Positions 13,948 through 21,159 of a stretch of 45,463 nucleotides of DNA are shown here, one piece after another. The stretch comes from Actinomadura mexicana (GTDB lineage Bacteria > Actinomycetota > Actinomycetes > Streptosporangiales > Streptosporangiaceae): NCBI RefSeq assembly GCF_900188105.1, contig NZ_FZNP01000031.1, positions 1 to 45,463 of the forward strand, in the 5' to 3' direction. The notes beneath the pieces were generated by a model that saw only the letters and a program-made list of their open reading frames with translations, ran no database searches and was not told the DNA's origin. Both the position numbers and the translations under genes were made by a program. The first letter of the stretch is position 1; the number at the start of each line of letters is the position of its first letter.

Positions 13948-15198
13948 GTGACTCCCGGCAGCAAGGAGATCGGGCGGCGCCTGCGCGCGGCCCGGGAGGC
14001 GCCGCCGCGGTGGTCGCGTGCGGAGATGGCGCGCCGGTTGCGCGCCGCCGCCGACTCTGACGAGCGGGCGCGCCTGCCACACGTGGCGAGCCTGGCCGAC
14101 CAGATCAAGCAGTGGGAGGTGGGCAAGTGGGCGCCGTCGGCCCGGTACCGCGAGTTGTACGTACGGGCCACCGGCCGCACCGCAGGCGAGCTGTTCGGCG
14201 CGGACACCGAGGCTCAGGCAGCCCCGCCCCCGTTGGACGCCCATCCCCTGCCGATGCTGCTGACGCCCCCCTCCGCAGGGGCCGAGTCGTCCCGCCCGCT
14301 GACGGTCGCCGGGGTCGAGGCGCTGCTCGGCAGGCTGTACCGCCTCGATGACGAGTTCGGCGGGAACGAGCTGTGCAAGGTCATCGAAGGCCAGGTCAAT
14401 GCAGCGTTCCGGCTGTTCAACGAGGCCCTCAGGATCCAGACCGAGCGCCGACTCCTCACGGCGGTAGCCGGGCTGACCCAGATGGCCGGATGGCTGTCCA
14501 TCGACGCCACCCGGCACGCCGACGCATCCCGCTACCTGTCCGCGACGGTGTACGCCGCGCACGAGACCGACGATCTCGGCCTGGCCTCACACGCCATGGG
14601 CTACATGAGCCTGCACGCCTTCTACCGCGACCAGCCGCAGCGGGCGCGCACCCTGGCCGATGCCGCCCTCAGCCTCGCCCGCGCCGAAGCCACCCCCCGC
14701 ACCCGCGCCGCGCTCCACAATCGGTCAGCCCGAGCGCACGCGCGGCTCGGCGAGGTCACCCCGTGCCGCCGACAGCTCGACCTCGCCCGCGCCGAGTACG
14801 CCCGCGACCAGACCCGCGCCGAGCCGCAATGGACGACCTACGTCAGCCCGGCCGAGATCGCCGCCCAGCGCGGGGCGTGCATGCTGGACCTCGCACTTCA
14901 GAGGATGCTTTCCCCTGCTGAGGCCGTCGCCGCGCTCACCGAGGCGGTTCACCTCGCCGAGACCACCACCCCCGACCACGCCCGCGACATCGCGCACTAC
15001 AAGACGCGCCTTGCCACGGCTCACCTGCTCCAGGACGAGCCGGAGCAGGCCGCCCGGGTCGCCGGCGAAGCCCATGACCTCGCCATCCGGATCGGGTCGG
15101 CGCGCATTGACGAGCGTTTCGCCGAGCTGGTCGCGCGGATGCAGCCCTACGACGTCCCGGAAGTACGGGCGTTGGTGGACCGCGTCACGACCCGCTGA
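13948..15198 (+). CDS. XRE/HTH regulator with TPR-like C-terminus
   Basis: 416 residues from GTG 13948; longer in-frame starts run into the inverted repeat at 13863. Residues 1-80 form an XRE-like helix-turn-helix (IGRRLRAAREAPPRWSRAEM, then DQIKQWEVGKWAPSARYREL). Residues 110-416 are helical pairs in TPR style (ATVYAAHETDDLGLASHAMG, ARTLADAALSLARAEATPRT, ALTEAVHLAETTTPDHARDI). This architecture is very common in Streptomyces and relatives, where the TPR part probably senses a small protein or peptide. It is likely to control the divergent operon. Its end overlaps the convergent HAD gene by 14 bases. Confidence 0.8.
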   Translation: MTPGSKEIGRRLRAAREAPPRWSRAEMARRLRAAADSDERARLPHVASLADQIKQWEVGKWAPSARYRELYVRATGRTAGELFGADTEAQAAPPPLDAHPLPMLLTPPSAGAESSRPLTVAGVEALLGRLYRLDDEFGGNELCKVIEGQVNAAFRLFNEALRIQTERRLLTAVAGLTQMAGWLSIDATRHADASRYLSATVYAAHETDDLGLASHAMGYMSLHAFYRDQPQRARTLADAALSLARAEATPRTRAALHNRSARAHARLGEVTPCRRQLDLARAEYARDQTRAEPQWTTYVSPAEIAAQRGACMLDLALQRMLSPAEAVAALTEAVHLAETTTPDHARDIAHYKTRLATAHLLQDEPEQAARVAGEAHDLAIRIGSARIDERFAELVARMQPYDVPEVRALVDRVTTR

Positions 15199-15886
15199 CG
15201 TCGAGCACCGCCCGGACAACGGCGTCGGTGTCGGCGAGGGACTCAAGGACGAGCTCCGCGCCGGCGGCCCGCAGAGCGCTCGCATCACTGGCCCCGGTAG
15301 CCACCGCCACCACCCGGGCGCCTCCCTCGTGCCCGGCCAGGACGTCGTTCGGAGTGTCGCCGACCAGGACCGTGGTGGTGGCGTCGAACGTCTCGCCGTA
15401 GCGGCCTTCCGCGCGGGCCTGCGCGAGCTTCACCAAGGGCGGCCGCTCGGCGTCGTCCAGGCCGTAGGCGCCCGCCTCGAAATCCACGAACCCATCCAGC
15501 CCGAACACCGCCAGCTTGCACACGGCGATCGGGCGCATGTTCCCGGTCAGCACGGACTGGAGGACATCGCCGCGGCGCTCCAGCGCCTCCAGCGCGGCAC
15601 GCGCACCCGGCAGGGCCCGCCCGCGCGTCCTGATGTCGTCCTGCCGCGCCGAGAACGCCGCCGCCAGCGTCTCAGCGAACGTCCGCATGAGCTCGTCGGT
15701 GGGCTCGATGCCGTGCAGCCGCAGAGTGTCGGCAGTGATCGCCAGATCCGTGCGGCCGGTCATGTCCGCGAGCTTCTCCAGCGGGCGCCGGGTGACCCGG
15801 CGGAAGACGTCACCGTAGATCTCATCGCTGAGTTCACCGATGCTGATCAACGTGTGGTCTATGTCCCAAAGCACCAGGGTTCGCAC
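15185..15886 (-). CDS. HAD-superfamily hydrolase (phosphatase-like)
   Basis: 233 residues from GTG 15886, giving MRTLVLWDIDHTLI; an upstream GTG at 15910 adds eight residues. Motif I is DIDHT (nucleophile Asp and acid/base Asp), motif II lies at VLTGN, motif III is a conserved Lys in the ERPPLVKLA region, and motif IV is GDTPND. A helical cap domain lies between residues 15 and 90, as in phosphoglycolate phosphatase-type enzymes. The substrate cannot be told. It looks like a chromosomal-type housekeeping gene carried on the plasmid. Confidence 0.85.
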   Translation of the reverse strand: MRTLVLWDIDHTLISIGELSDEIYGDVFRRVTRRPLEKLADMTGRTDLAITADTLRLHGIEPTDELMRTFAETLAAAFSARQDDIRTRGRALPGARAALEALERRGDVLQSVLTGNMRPIAVCKLAVFGLDGFVDFEAGAYGLDDAERPPLVKLAQARAEGRYGETFDATTTVLVGDTPNDVLAGHEGGARVVAVATGASDASALRAAGAELVLESLADTDAVVRAVLDVSGS

Positions 15887-15953
15887 GCACAGATCGTAGA
15901 GGCCACGCACGGCCGGTAGCGGGCATAGCCGCGGTTACCCTGGCGCGCTCATC

Positions 15954-16628
15954 TCAGCCGACCGGCACCACGGCGCCAACCAGCCGCCCCGCACCGGCCG
16001 CCGCGGCGAGGCGCTCACCCAGTCGTTCCAGCGCGCCGGAGACGCCGAGGCCCGAGGCGACCAGCAGCACGCAGCCGCCGACCGCCGCGGCCGCCGCCCA
16101 CCCGTCCGGGAGGACGAGTTCGCCGTCATACAGGACGGCCCCGTCAGGCTGCGTGAGCGTCAACCGGTCCGAGCCGAGCGCGGCATGCCAGCCGGCGGCC
16201 GCGCCCACCTCAGGGAGCCCGGCCAGATCGGCGACCAGGCCGAGGCCCTGGCCGAGAAGATGCGCGGCGACCTGGTCGACGCGCTCGCCGCCGCGGTCGC
16301 CGCCGGCGACGGTATCGGCCAGGTCGACCACCAGCAACGGCACGTCACCGGCCAGGCCCGCGATTGCGGTCGCGGGTCGGGGCATCGCGAGTGACCTTTC
16401 CAGTCCGGACACGTCCCGGACCCCGTCAGGAACACACCACGGGTGCGCCAGCCGCGCCGCCGTCACCAGGCCCTCGCGCAGGAGCACAACCTCCGCGATG
16501 CCGTCCACGGCACCGGCTCCGCCGCATGTGACGCAGGCCCACCCCTCCGCCGCCGAGCGAGCGAGCTGCTCGACGTCGGCCGGGTCGATCTCGCCGACGA
16601 GCTCGGGTCCCACATCCACCATCACCAC
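15954..16628 (-). CDS. Hypothetical actinobacterial protein
   Basis: 224 residues from GTG 16628, chosen because GGAGGA lies nine bases upstream; a GTG at 16664 would extend it by twelve. No family is recognised. The sequence is Gly/Ala/Val/Leu-rich and acidic, with two CxxC-type cysteines early on (WACVTCGGAG). Alternating strands and helices (PLLVVDLADTVAG, GLVADLAGLPEVGAAAGW) suggest a soluble globular protein. It ends 67 bases before the HAD start and may share its transcript. Confidence 0.55.
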   Translation of the reverse strand: MVMVDVGPELVGEIDPADVEQLARSAAEGWACVTCGGAGAVDGIAEVVLLREGLVTAARLAHPWCVPDGVRDVSGLERSLAMPRPATAIAGLAGDVPLLVVDLADTVAGGDRGGERVDQVAAHLLGQGLGLVADLAGLPEVGAAAGWHAALGSDRLTLTQPDGAVLYDGELVLPDGWAAAAAVGGCVLLVASGLGVSGALERLGERLAAAAGAGRLVGAVVPVG

Positions 16629-16842
16629 GGCGCACACTCCTCCGGTCAGATCCCGTGTTTCCACGGTAGGGCGCGCACCGGGGCGGGACCCTGCGATTCA
16701 CAGCGTGGCCGAGCTCGGACGCCGACAGCCAGCCGTGCGGATGTCCGGCCGCAGACGGGCAGCGGGAAGGACCTCACAGGGGTGCGGTCGGCGCCCGGGT
16801 GCGGCTCGCCATGGGGCCTGATCAGTCGAAAATGTGTTCGGA

Positions 16843-16857
16843 TACGATGCGCCTGTG
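16843..16857 (+). promoter_or_regulatory. -10 box placing a leaderless start
   Basis: TACGAT at 16843-16848 ends six bases before the GTG at 16855. The predicted transcript would begin at the start codon itself, and no ribosome site is present. Leaderless genes of this kind are common in actinomycetes. The -35 region is weak. Confidence 0.5.
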
Positions 16858-17178
16858 CAGGTGGGAACCTTTGGCCCAGGGCCGCGATGGTGCCCCTACG
16901 GGCATCGACTGACGCCCGGGAACGTCCTGGTCGGCTGGTCGCCATGCATCTGCTCCGCGGCCACCGACGCCCGCCGGCGAGGACTCTGGGGACACCGGAC
17001 GTACACATGCTGGGAGTGTCACCAGCACGCGATCACGAGTGTCTGCTACGACCCGCCGCACGTAGGAGGAGGCCACTCGGAGCGCGCCGGCGCCCGTCCT
17101 CCCCAAGGCCGCACCCAGTGCGACGAGCCGGGATCCCCGCCCCCCGCCGGCGACACCGGCAGCCCCAACGAGGCGTGA
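16855..17178 (+). CDS. Small Cys/His-rich (Zn-motif) protein
   Basis: 107 residues from GTG 16855. The N-terminal 75 residues, VGTFGPGPRWCPYGHRLTPG and CWECHQHAITSVCYDPPH, contain paired cysteines and histidines arranged like a zinc ribbon. I recognise the pattern as a short actinobacterial family of unknown function. The tail is low-complexity (Gly/Pro/Arg). It stands alone between a minus-strand gene and the first palindrome-controlled cluster. Confidence 0.65.
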   Translation: MQVGTFGPGPRWCPYGHRLTPGNVLVGWSPCICSAATDARRRGLWGHRTYTCWECHQHAITSVCYDPPHVGGGHSERAGARPPQGRTQCDEPGSPPPAGDTGSPNEA

Positions 17179-17252
17179 CGCTCGGCCGATCCCCCCGAAC
17201 GGGCATGTCGCGTGTCGCGCGACATCACCGCGATCCGCCGTCGCATCGCATT

Positions 17253-17274
17253 GCAGTTTTAAAACTGCTACAAT
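17253..17274 (+). promoter_or_regulatory. Palindrome P1 with adjacent -10 (cluster 1 promoter)
   Basis: GCAGTTTTAAAACTGC (17253-17268) is a perfect 16-bp palindrome, followed directly by the -10 box TACAAT (17269-17274). The copy leading the second cluster at 28794 has the same arrangement, with TATACT. The palindrome fills the -35/-10 spacer, so a bound protein would control initiation. The first gene starts at 17311. Confidence 0.8.
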
Positions 17275-17310
17275 GAGGAGGAAGCCAAGCCCCACGAGAG
17301 GACGACCCCC

Positions 17311-17538
17311 GTGACCCTCGCAACGATCACCCTCCTTTCGGCCCTCGCCGCACTGCTGCTCTACCTCGCCCCCCTTCACACGCTCGGCGCCGGCGCCGCG
17401 CTCGCCACCCTGCTTCGCCCGGACCTCACGATGACGGCCGGTCACCTGCTCGCCGTCCTGGTCATCACGGCGGCCGCCGCAGTCGCGTGGCGCGAGCTGC
17501 GCGACAGCGGATGGCGCCTGCTGATCATCCGCAGCTAG
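17311..17538 (+). CDS. Small two-span membrane protein
   Basis: 75 residues from GTG 17311, with GAGAGG eight bases before. Two hydrophobic helices are clear: residues 3-22 (LATITLLSALAALLLYLA) and residues 43-60 (HLLAVLVITAAAAVAW). A short basic tail follows (RELRDSGWRLLIIRS). No family is recognised. It is the first gene of the palindrome-linked cluster, and the next palindrome begins two bases after its stop. Confidence 0.65.
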   Translation: MTLATITLLSALAALLLYLAPLHTLGAGAALATLLRPDLTMTAGHLLAVLVITAAAAVAWRELRDSGWRLLIIRS

Positions 17539-17540
17539 CG

Positions 17541-17554
17541 CAGTTTTAAAACTG
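17541..17554 (+). promoter_or_regulatory. Palindrome P2 at gene junction
   Basis: CAGTTTTAAAACTG begins two bases after the stop at 17538. Its last G joins GAG to make the ribosome site of the next gene (ATG 17563). No -10 box follows, unlike P1. Any effect here would be on read-through, RNA or translation rather than on a new promoter. Confidence 0.75.
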
Positions 17555-17562
17555 GAGTTGTC

Positions 17563-17730
17563 ATGCCGGACAAGCCCCGCTCGCGTCTCGACTGGAGCAA
17601 ATCCCGCGTCAGCGCCGCACCGGAGCCGTGCGTGATCTGCGGAAAGCCCGCGCTGATGCGCTCGCCGGACCGCGACGTCCCTTGTCACAAGACCTGCGCC
17701 GAGCAGTGGCTCGGCGACCACGACCGCTGA
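17563..17730 (+). CDS. 55-residue zinc-motif protein
   Basis: ATG 17563 lies eight bases after palindrome P2. The product carries CVICG near residue 23 and CHKTCAEQW near residue 42, a CxxC...CxxxC pattern that suggests a small zinc finger. The N-terminus is basic (MPDKPRSRLDWSKSRV). It ends 13 bases before the DUF6248-Lsr2 gene, with GGAGGA in the gap. It is too short for a confident family call, but codon use and the ribosome site support a real gene. Confidence 0.7.
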   Translation: MPDKPRSRLDWSKSRVSAAPEPCVICGKPALMRSPDRDVPCHKTCAEQWLGDHDR

Positions 17731-17743
17731 GGAGGACCGCCCG

Positions 17744-18430
17744 ATGATGACCGACGCCGACGCCGCTTGGATCCGCGACAACGTGTGGCCCCCGGCCATG
17801 CGCCGCACGTTCGGCGAGGTCCCCGGATTCTTCGTGGCGTGCGCGTGCCAGTACAGCGGCGCCGAGTGCCGCCACGGCGACCGGTGCCACCGCCGCGAGC
17901 CGCTCACGCTCCCGCTCGGCGCCGTCTTCCAGCGCGGCGGGGAGCACGCGGCGATCCACCCCGAGCCCTACCGGCACCCCACGCCGACCGCGACCGGGCC
18001 GAAGCGCACCCGGCACGCGCAGGTCTGGTACGCCGACCGCACATGCCGGTGGGTGTGCGACTGCGAGTGCCACACCGAGGCCGGACGCGCCGCAGTCCTG
18101 GCATGGCTGATCAAGACCGGGCTCTATCCCGAGGGGTCCACCGAGGACGAGCTCACGCCGCCCGCCTACCGCGCCTACCGCGCCGAGAAGGCGACCCGGG
18201 CCGGCATCACCGCCAGCCACGAGCGCCGCGAGCGCGCGGCTGCCGAGCAGGCCGCGGCGGCGGCCGCCGCTGACGCCGAGTTCCGCGCCACCCGCACCCG
18301 GCGCGAGGCCATCCGGGAATGGGCCGCCGAACACCACTGGCCGATCGGCAAGGGCCGCATCTCGGACGCCGTCATCGAGGCGTACGAGGTCGACCAGGAG
18401 GACGGCGCCGGACAGGGCGCCCTGTTCTGA
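17744..18430 (+). CDS. DUF6248 / Lsr2 C-terminal domain fusion
   Basis: 228 residues from ATG 17744 (a second ATG follows directly), with GGAGGA upstream. Residues 1-60 (WIRDNVWPPAMRRTFGEVPG, ACACQYSGAECRHGDRCHR) match the Cys/His-rich DUF6248 family. Further Cys/His residues (CRWVCDCECH) lie near residue 105. The last 35 residues (AIREWAAEHHWPIGKGRISD, then AVIEAYE) match the DNA-binding domain of Lsr2, the actinobacterial xenogeneic silencer that grips AT-rich minor grooves. The Lsr2 dimer domain is absent. The tail QGALF fits a sliding-clamp-binding pentapeptide. Confidence 0.7.
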   Translation: MMTDADAAWIRDNVWPPAMRRTFGEVPGFFVACACQYSGAECRHGDRCHRREPLTLPLGAVFQRGGEHAAIHPEPYRHPTPTATGPKRTRHAQVWYADRTCRWVCDCECHTEAGRAAVLAWLIKTGLYPEGSTEDELTPPAYRAYRAEKATRAGITASHERRERAAAEQAAAAAAADAEFRATRTRREAIREWAAEHHWPIGKGRISDAVIEAYEVDQEDGAGQGALF

Positions 18431-18470
18431 CACCACCCGCACACATCCCGCCTACCGAAGGAGCGCGCAC

Positions 18471-18659
18471 GTGATCGGCAGAACCTACCTGAAACGCGGG
18501 CGGCCGGTCGTCGTCCTGACCCGCTGGGGACGCGGCCGCGGACCCCGCAACGTGCTGATCGAGCGGGAGACCGGGGAACGCGTCGTGCGCCCCTTCCGGG
18601 GCCTGCGGCGCCCCAAGGAGCCGCCGCACAGCGGCGCCGAGCAGGACGCCCTGTTCTAG
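18471..18659 (+). CDS. Conserved small actinobacterial protein
   Basis: 62 residues from GTG 18471, with AAGGAG before it. The sequence YLKRGRPVVVLTRWGRGRGP, then NVLIERETGERVVRPFRGLR, is a short all-beta family I recognise from Streptomyces genomes and mobile elements; its function is unknown. The C-terminus QDALF has the same Q-x-A-L-F form as the tail of the preceding protein. Confidence 0.75.
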   Translation: MIGRTYLKRGRPVVVLTRWGRGRGPRNVLIERETGERVVRPFRGLRRPKEPPHSGAEQDALF

Positions 18660-18680
18660 GCCGACCACGGCCACGCCAAG

Positions 18681-18694
18681 CAGTTTTAAACCAG
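18681..18694 (+). promoter_or_regulatory. Palindrome P3 (degenerate right arm)
   Basis: CAGTTTTAAACCAG keeps the left arm and TTTAAA centre of the family, but two bases of the right arm have changed. It precedes an AGGGAGGGG ribosome site and the transglycosylase-like gene. It sits at a gene junction like P2. Confidence 0.65.
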
Positions 18695-18708
18695 AGGGAG
18701 GGGCGGGG

Positions 18709-19587
18709 ATCATCTGCGACGAGCAAGAGCTCACGTTCTACCTGGGCACGCACCGGCCGGGATGGCTGCTCACCGCGCCGCGCGAGGTCGCGCTGTTCAT
18801 CTCCCACCACACCCTGCGCAAGCTCGTGACGCTGCCGCGCCCCGAGTACCGGCACTACGCGGTGGACTCCGCGGCGTTCACCGAGCTACAGCGGCACGGC
18901 CGGTTCACCACCAGCCCGCGCGAGTACGTCGAGGCCCTGGCCCGCTATGACGAGGAGATCGGCGACCTTGCGTGGGCCGCCCCGCAGGACTGGATGTGCG
19001 AGCCCGCCGTCATCGAGGGCGGGACGTGGCTCGGGCAGCAGTTCGCCGGGACCGGGCTGAGCGTCGCCGAGCACCAGGTCCGCACCGTCGCCAACTTCGT
19101 GGAGCTCGAAGCGCTGTGGCCGCAGTACGGGTACGGCGAATGCCCGGTGATGCCGGTCATTCAGGGCTGGACCATTGACGACTACCTCAGGTGTGTCGAG
19201 CTCTACGAGGACGCAGGCGTACGGCTCAGCACCGATTACCCGGTGGTGGGCGTCGGGTCGGTGTGCCGCCGCCAGGGCACCGCCGAAATCGGCACCATCT
19301 TCCGCGAGCTCGCTGCCCTGGACCTGCCGCTGCACGGGTTCGGCGTCAAGACCGCCGGACTGCTGCGGTACGGCCGCTGGCTCACCACGGCCGACTCCAT
19401 GGCATGGTCGGCCGCCATGCGCAGGCGGCCGCCGGCGCCCGAGTGCGCCGGGCACCGCAAGCACTGCGGCAACTGCATGCACGCCGCCCTCGCATGGCAA
19501 GAGGGCCTGCTCGACCGGTTCCACGCGGCGATGGACGCGCCGCAGCAGCTCGACCTCATCCACGACGCCGAACCCGCCCTATGCTGA
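18709..19587 (+). CDS. DpdA/TGT-like putative DNA transglycosylase
   Basis: 292 residues if read from 18709. The opening strand (LTFYLGTHRPGWL), VDSAAFTEL (Asp 53, at the TGT DSGGF position), WAAPQDWMCEP (Asp 94), GVGSVCRRQG, ADSMAWS and a C-terminal C-x-x-C/H cluster (HRKHCGNCMHAALAW) match the DpdA family, relatives of tRNA-guanine transglycosylase that insert 7-deazaguanines into DNA. No ATG, GTG or TTG precedes the conserved start. An ATC at 18709 follows AGGGAGGGG, while the GTG at 18826 would delete the first strand. No other deazapurine genes are present, so the base would have to come from the host. The activity is inferred. Confidence 0.7.
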   Translation: MICDEQELTFYLGTHRPGWLLTAPREVALFISHHTLRKLVTLPRPEYRHYAVDSAAFTELQRHGRFTTSPREYVEALARYDEEIGDLAWAAPQDWMCEPAVIEGGTWLGQQFAGTGLSVAEHQVRTVANFVELEALWPQYGYGECPVMPVIQGWTIDDYLRCVELYEDAGVRLSTDYPVVGVGSVCRRQGTAEIGTIFRELAALDLPLHGFGVKTAGLLRYGRWLTTADSMAWSAAMRRRPPAPECAGHRKHCGNCMHAALAWQEGLLDRFHAAMDAPQQLDLIHDAEPALC

Positions 19588-19601
19588 CAGTTCTAAAACT
19601 G
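19588..19601 (+). promoter_or_regulatory. Palindrome P4 at gene junction
   Basis: CAGTTCTAAAACTG, with one base changed from the consensus, begins immediately after the TGA of the DpdA-like gene and precedes GAGAGGAG and the ATG at 19622. No -10 box follows. Confidence 0.7.
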
Positions 19602-19621
19602 CCGACGAGAGGAGCCCCCTC

Positions 19622-19978
19622 ATGGCCGACCGCGACGAGCCGACCGAACGCCGGGGAACTGAGCCGGTCGAGGCCGTCGACCTCGCCGAGCACGCCCAGC
19701 AGCTCGCCCAGGCCCGCGCCGCCGGAACGGCAGCCGCGGCCGGGCGCCTGCTCGGCCTGCCCGAGCTGCCCGGGGGAGACGTGTGGGCCGATATCGCCGG
19801 AGCGGCCGCCGTGACCGGCATCGCGCCCAAGACCATCAGCGGATGGCTCACCCGCGGGGGACCCAAGTCGGCCCCGTTCCCGGCCCCGCACCGCTTCCTG
19901 TACCGCAACTACTGGCCGTTGTCGGAGCTGGAGGACTGGACGGAGGGGTACCGCGCCGAGCAGCAGGCTGGCGCCTAG
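19622..19978 (+). CDS. Excisionase/MerR-like HTH protein
   Basis: 118 residues from ATG 19622, after GAGAGGAG. The N-terminal half is acidic and helical. Residues 60-110 (DIAGAAAVTGIAPKTISGWL, then FLYRNYWPLSELEDW) form a winged helix-turn-helix of the excisionase/AlpA type. It closes cluster 1 and is the obvious DNA-binding candidate for the CAGTTTTAAAACTG sites. That link is only positional. Its TAG shares CTAG with the stop of the convergent gene. Confidence 0.7.
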   Translation: MADRDEPTERRGTEPVEAVDLAEHAQQLAQARAAGTAAAAGRLLGLPELPGGDVWADIAGAAAVTGIAPKTISGWLTRGGPKSAPFPAPHRFLYRNYWPLSELEDWTEGYRAEQQAGA

Positions 19979-20283
19979 CTGGTCGGCATCGTGGGGGCGA
20001 ACAGGTGGCACGCCCGGTGCCGCAGATCCTCGGCCGCGAGGATCCGGGCGGCGTCGCCGGCGCTCGCAGCCACCGCGCGACACTCGACGCAGGAGGGGCA
20101 GCCGGTCACGTAGTCCGGCACCTGGTCGAGATGGTCTGCGACCAGGTGCCGGGCGAGCTCCTCTTGAACCGTCAAGGTGGCGGCCTGCCGCCCCGCGGCG
20201 AGGTGCGAGCGGTAGAGCTCGTACAGGTCCACGCAGACCACGCACGCGAGCAGCCAAGCCGGGGGAGTGGGGAAGGGGACCAT
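19975..20283 (-). CDS. Small Cys-containing hypothetical protein
   Basis: 102 residues from ATG 20283. CVVCVDLYELYR lies at the N-terminus and CPSCVECRAVA in the middle, giving two CxxC-type pairs that could bind a metal. HLVADHLDQVPDY and HRACHLFAP add histidines. The overall character is helical and soluble. The stop overlaps the convergent HTH gene by four bases (CTAG). No family is recognised. Confidence 0.6.
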   Translation of the reverse strand: MVPFPTPPAWLLACVVCVDLYELYRSHLAAGRQAATLTVQEELARHLVADHLDQVPDYVTGCPSCVECRAVAASAGDAARILAAEDLRHRACHLFAPTMPTS

Positions 20284-20356
20284 GTCGGCGACCCTACCCC
20301 CGGCCAGAACCGCAGGGCGGCCGCCGTTCGATCACCCGGCCCCCGAAGTGCGCCGA

Positions 20357-20629
20357 TCACGGCCCCGCCCCTGCGGCAGGTGGCGCCGGCGGTTCCGGCC
20401 GGTCCCACAGCAAGCGCAGGAGACGGAAGATCCGTTCACAACGCGCGTCCGGAAGTGCGACGACCAAGGCGATCAGCAGCAGAACAGCGCCGATCTCACA
20501 AGCCAGCACGGCCAAGCCGTAGCTAGGACCCGCCACCCACGCGCCCGCGTTACCCGTCGCCGCGGCGGTCGCGGCGACGGAGCGGACTAGGCGTGTGCGG
20601 GTCTGTTTCGATGACCCGCCCCGGCTCAT
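20357..20629 (-). CDS. Small single-span membrane protein
   Basis: 90 residues from ATG 20629; an upstream TTG at 20650 is possible. One strong hydrophobic helix (YGLAVLACEIGAVLLLIALV) spans residues about 38-60, with a basic loop before it and a Pro/Ala-rich tail. There is no clear ribosome site, so the start is uncertain. The function is unknown. Confidence 0.5.
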   Translation of the reverse strand: MSRGGSSKQTRTRLVRSVAATAAATGNAGAWVAGPSYGLAVLACEIGAVLLLIALVVALPDARCERIFRLLRLLWDRPEPPAPPAAGAGP

Positions 20630-20803
20630 GCTGGATTCTGCGCAGCACAAGAGGAAGTGCCGCCGCCTGGCGGCACGAAACTAGCAATAAGTATTCTTTA
20701 TGCCCCTCTAGTTCCCCCTTGCTAGGTCAACGCTATCGGATCAGGTGTTCGAAGGCGGGGGCCTCTAACCGCGTGTCGCCACGACCGCGCGCAGGCATGA
20801 AGA

Positions 20804-20831
20804 CGGCCCCGGACCAGGAGGTCCGAGGCCG
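20804..20831 (-). terminator. Hairpin terminator of HTH operon
   Basis: CGGCCCCGGACC (20804-20815) pairs with GGTCCGAGGCCG (20820-20831) with one mismatch and an AGGA loop, 23 bases after the minus-strand stop at 20854. The bases 20630-20803 upstream hold an AT-rich stretch (20685-20730) but no gene. Confidence 0.75.
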
Positions 20832-20853
20832 CTCGCTCGACGGTGCCCCCCGG

Positions 20854-21159
20854 TCAGGGGCCGGGGTCGAGGCGGGTTCGCGCCGGCGGTAGCGCTCGAC
20901 TGCCGGGGGACAGGCCAGGGCGCGGTGAGCGCCGCGGCGGCGAGGAGGCCGAGGCGTCGCCGGCGTCGGCCCGTACGCGGACCGGCGGGCCCGCTGGCGT
21001 CACCTCCACCACGAGTCGCAGGCCCTCGCCGCGGCGGTTGGGGAGCTCGGTCTCGTCGCCGACGTGCATCAGGCCGGAGGCCCGCATCAGCGGGAGGAGG
21101 AGCTCGGCGACCTCGCGGACCTTGTCCGGGTCGTCGTGCATGATCCGGAGCTGCACCAT
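20854..21159 (-). CDS. Small hypothetical protein coupled to HTH gene
   Basis: 101 residues from ATG 21159, overlapping the upstream stop (TGATG). The first 60 residues (VQLRIMHDDPDKVREVAELL, then LRLVVEVTPAGPPVRVRADA) look like a small alpha/beta fold with an acidic helix and a strand ending in a basic patch. The rest is Pro/Arg-rich and probably disordered. It is co-transcribed with the HTH regulator. No family is recognised. Confidence 0.55.
   Translation of the reverse strand: MVQLRIMHDDPDKVREVAELLLPLMRASGLMHVGDETELPNRRGEGLRLVVEVTPAGPPVRVRADAGDASASSPPRRSPRPGLSPGSRALPPARTRLDPGP

Noticed and set aside
16822..17907. A 361-codon minus-strand frame
   Set aside because: It covers the promoter palindrome P1 and parts of four plus-strand genes with good ribosome sites. 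It shows no family features.
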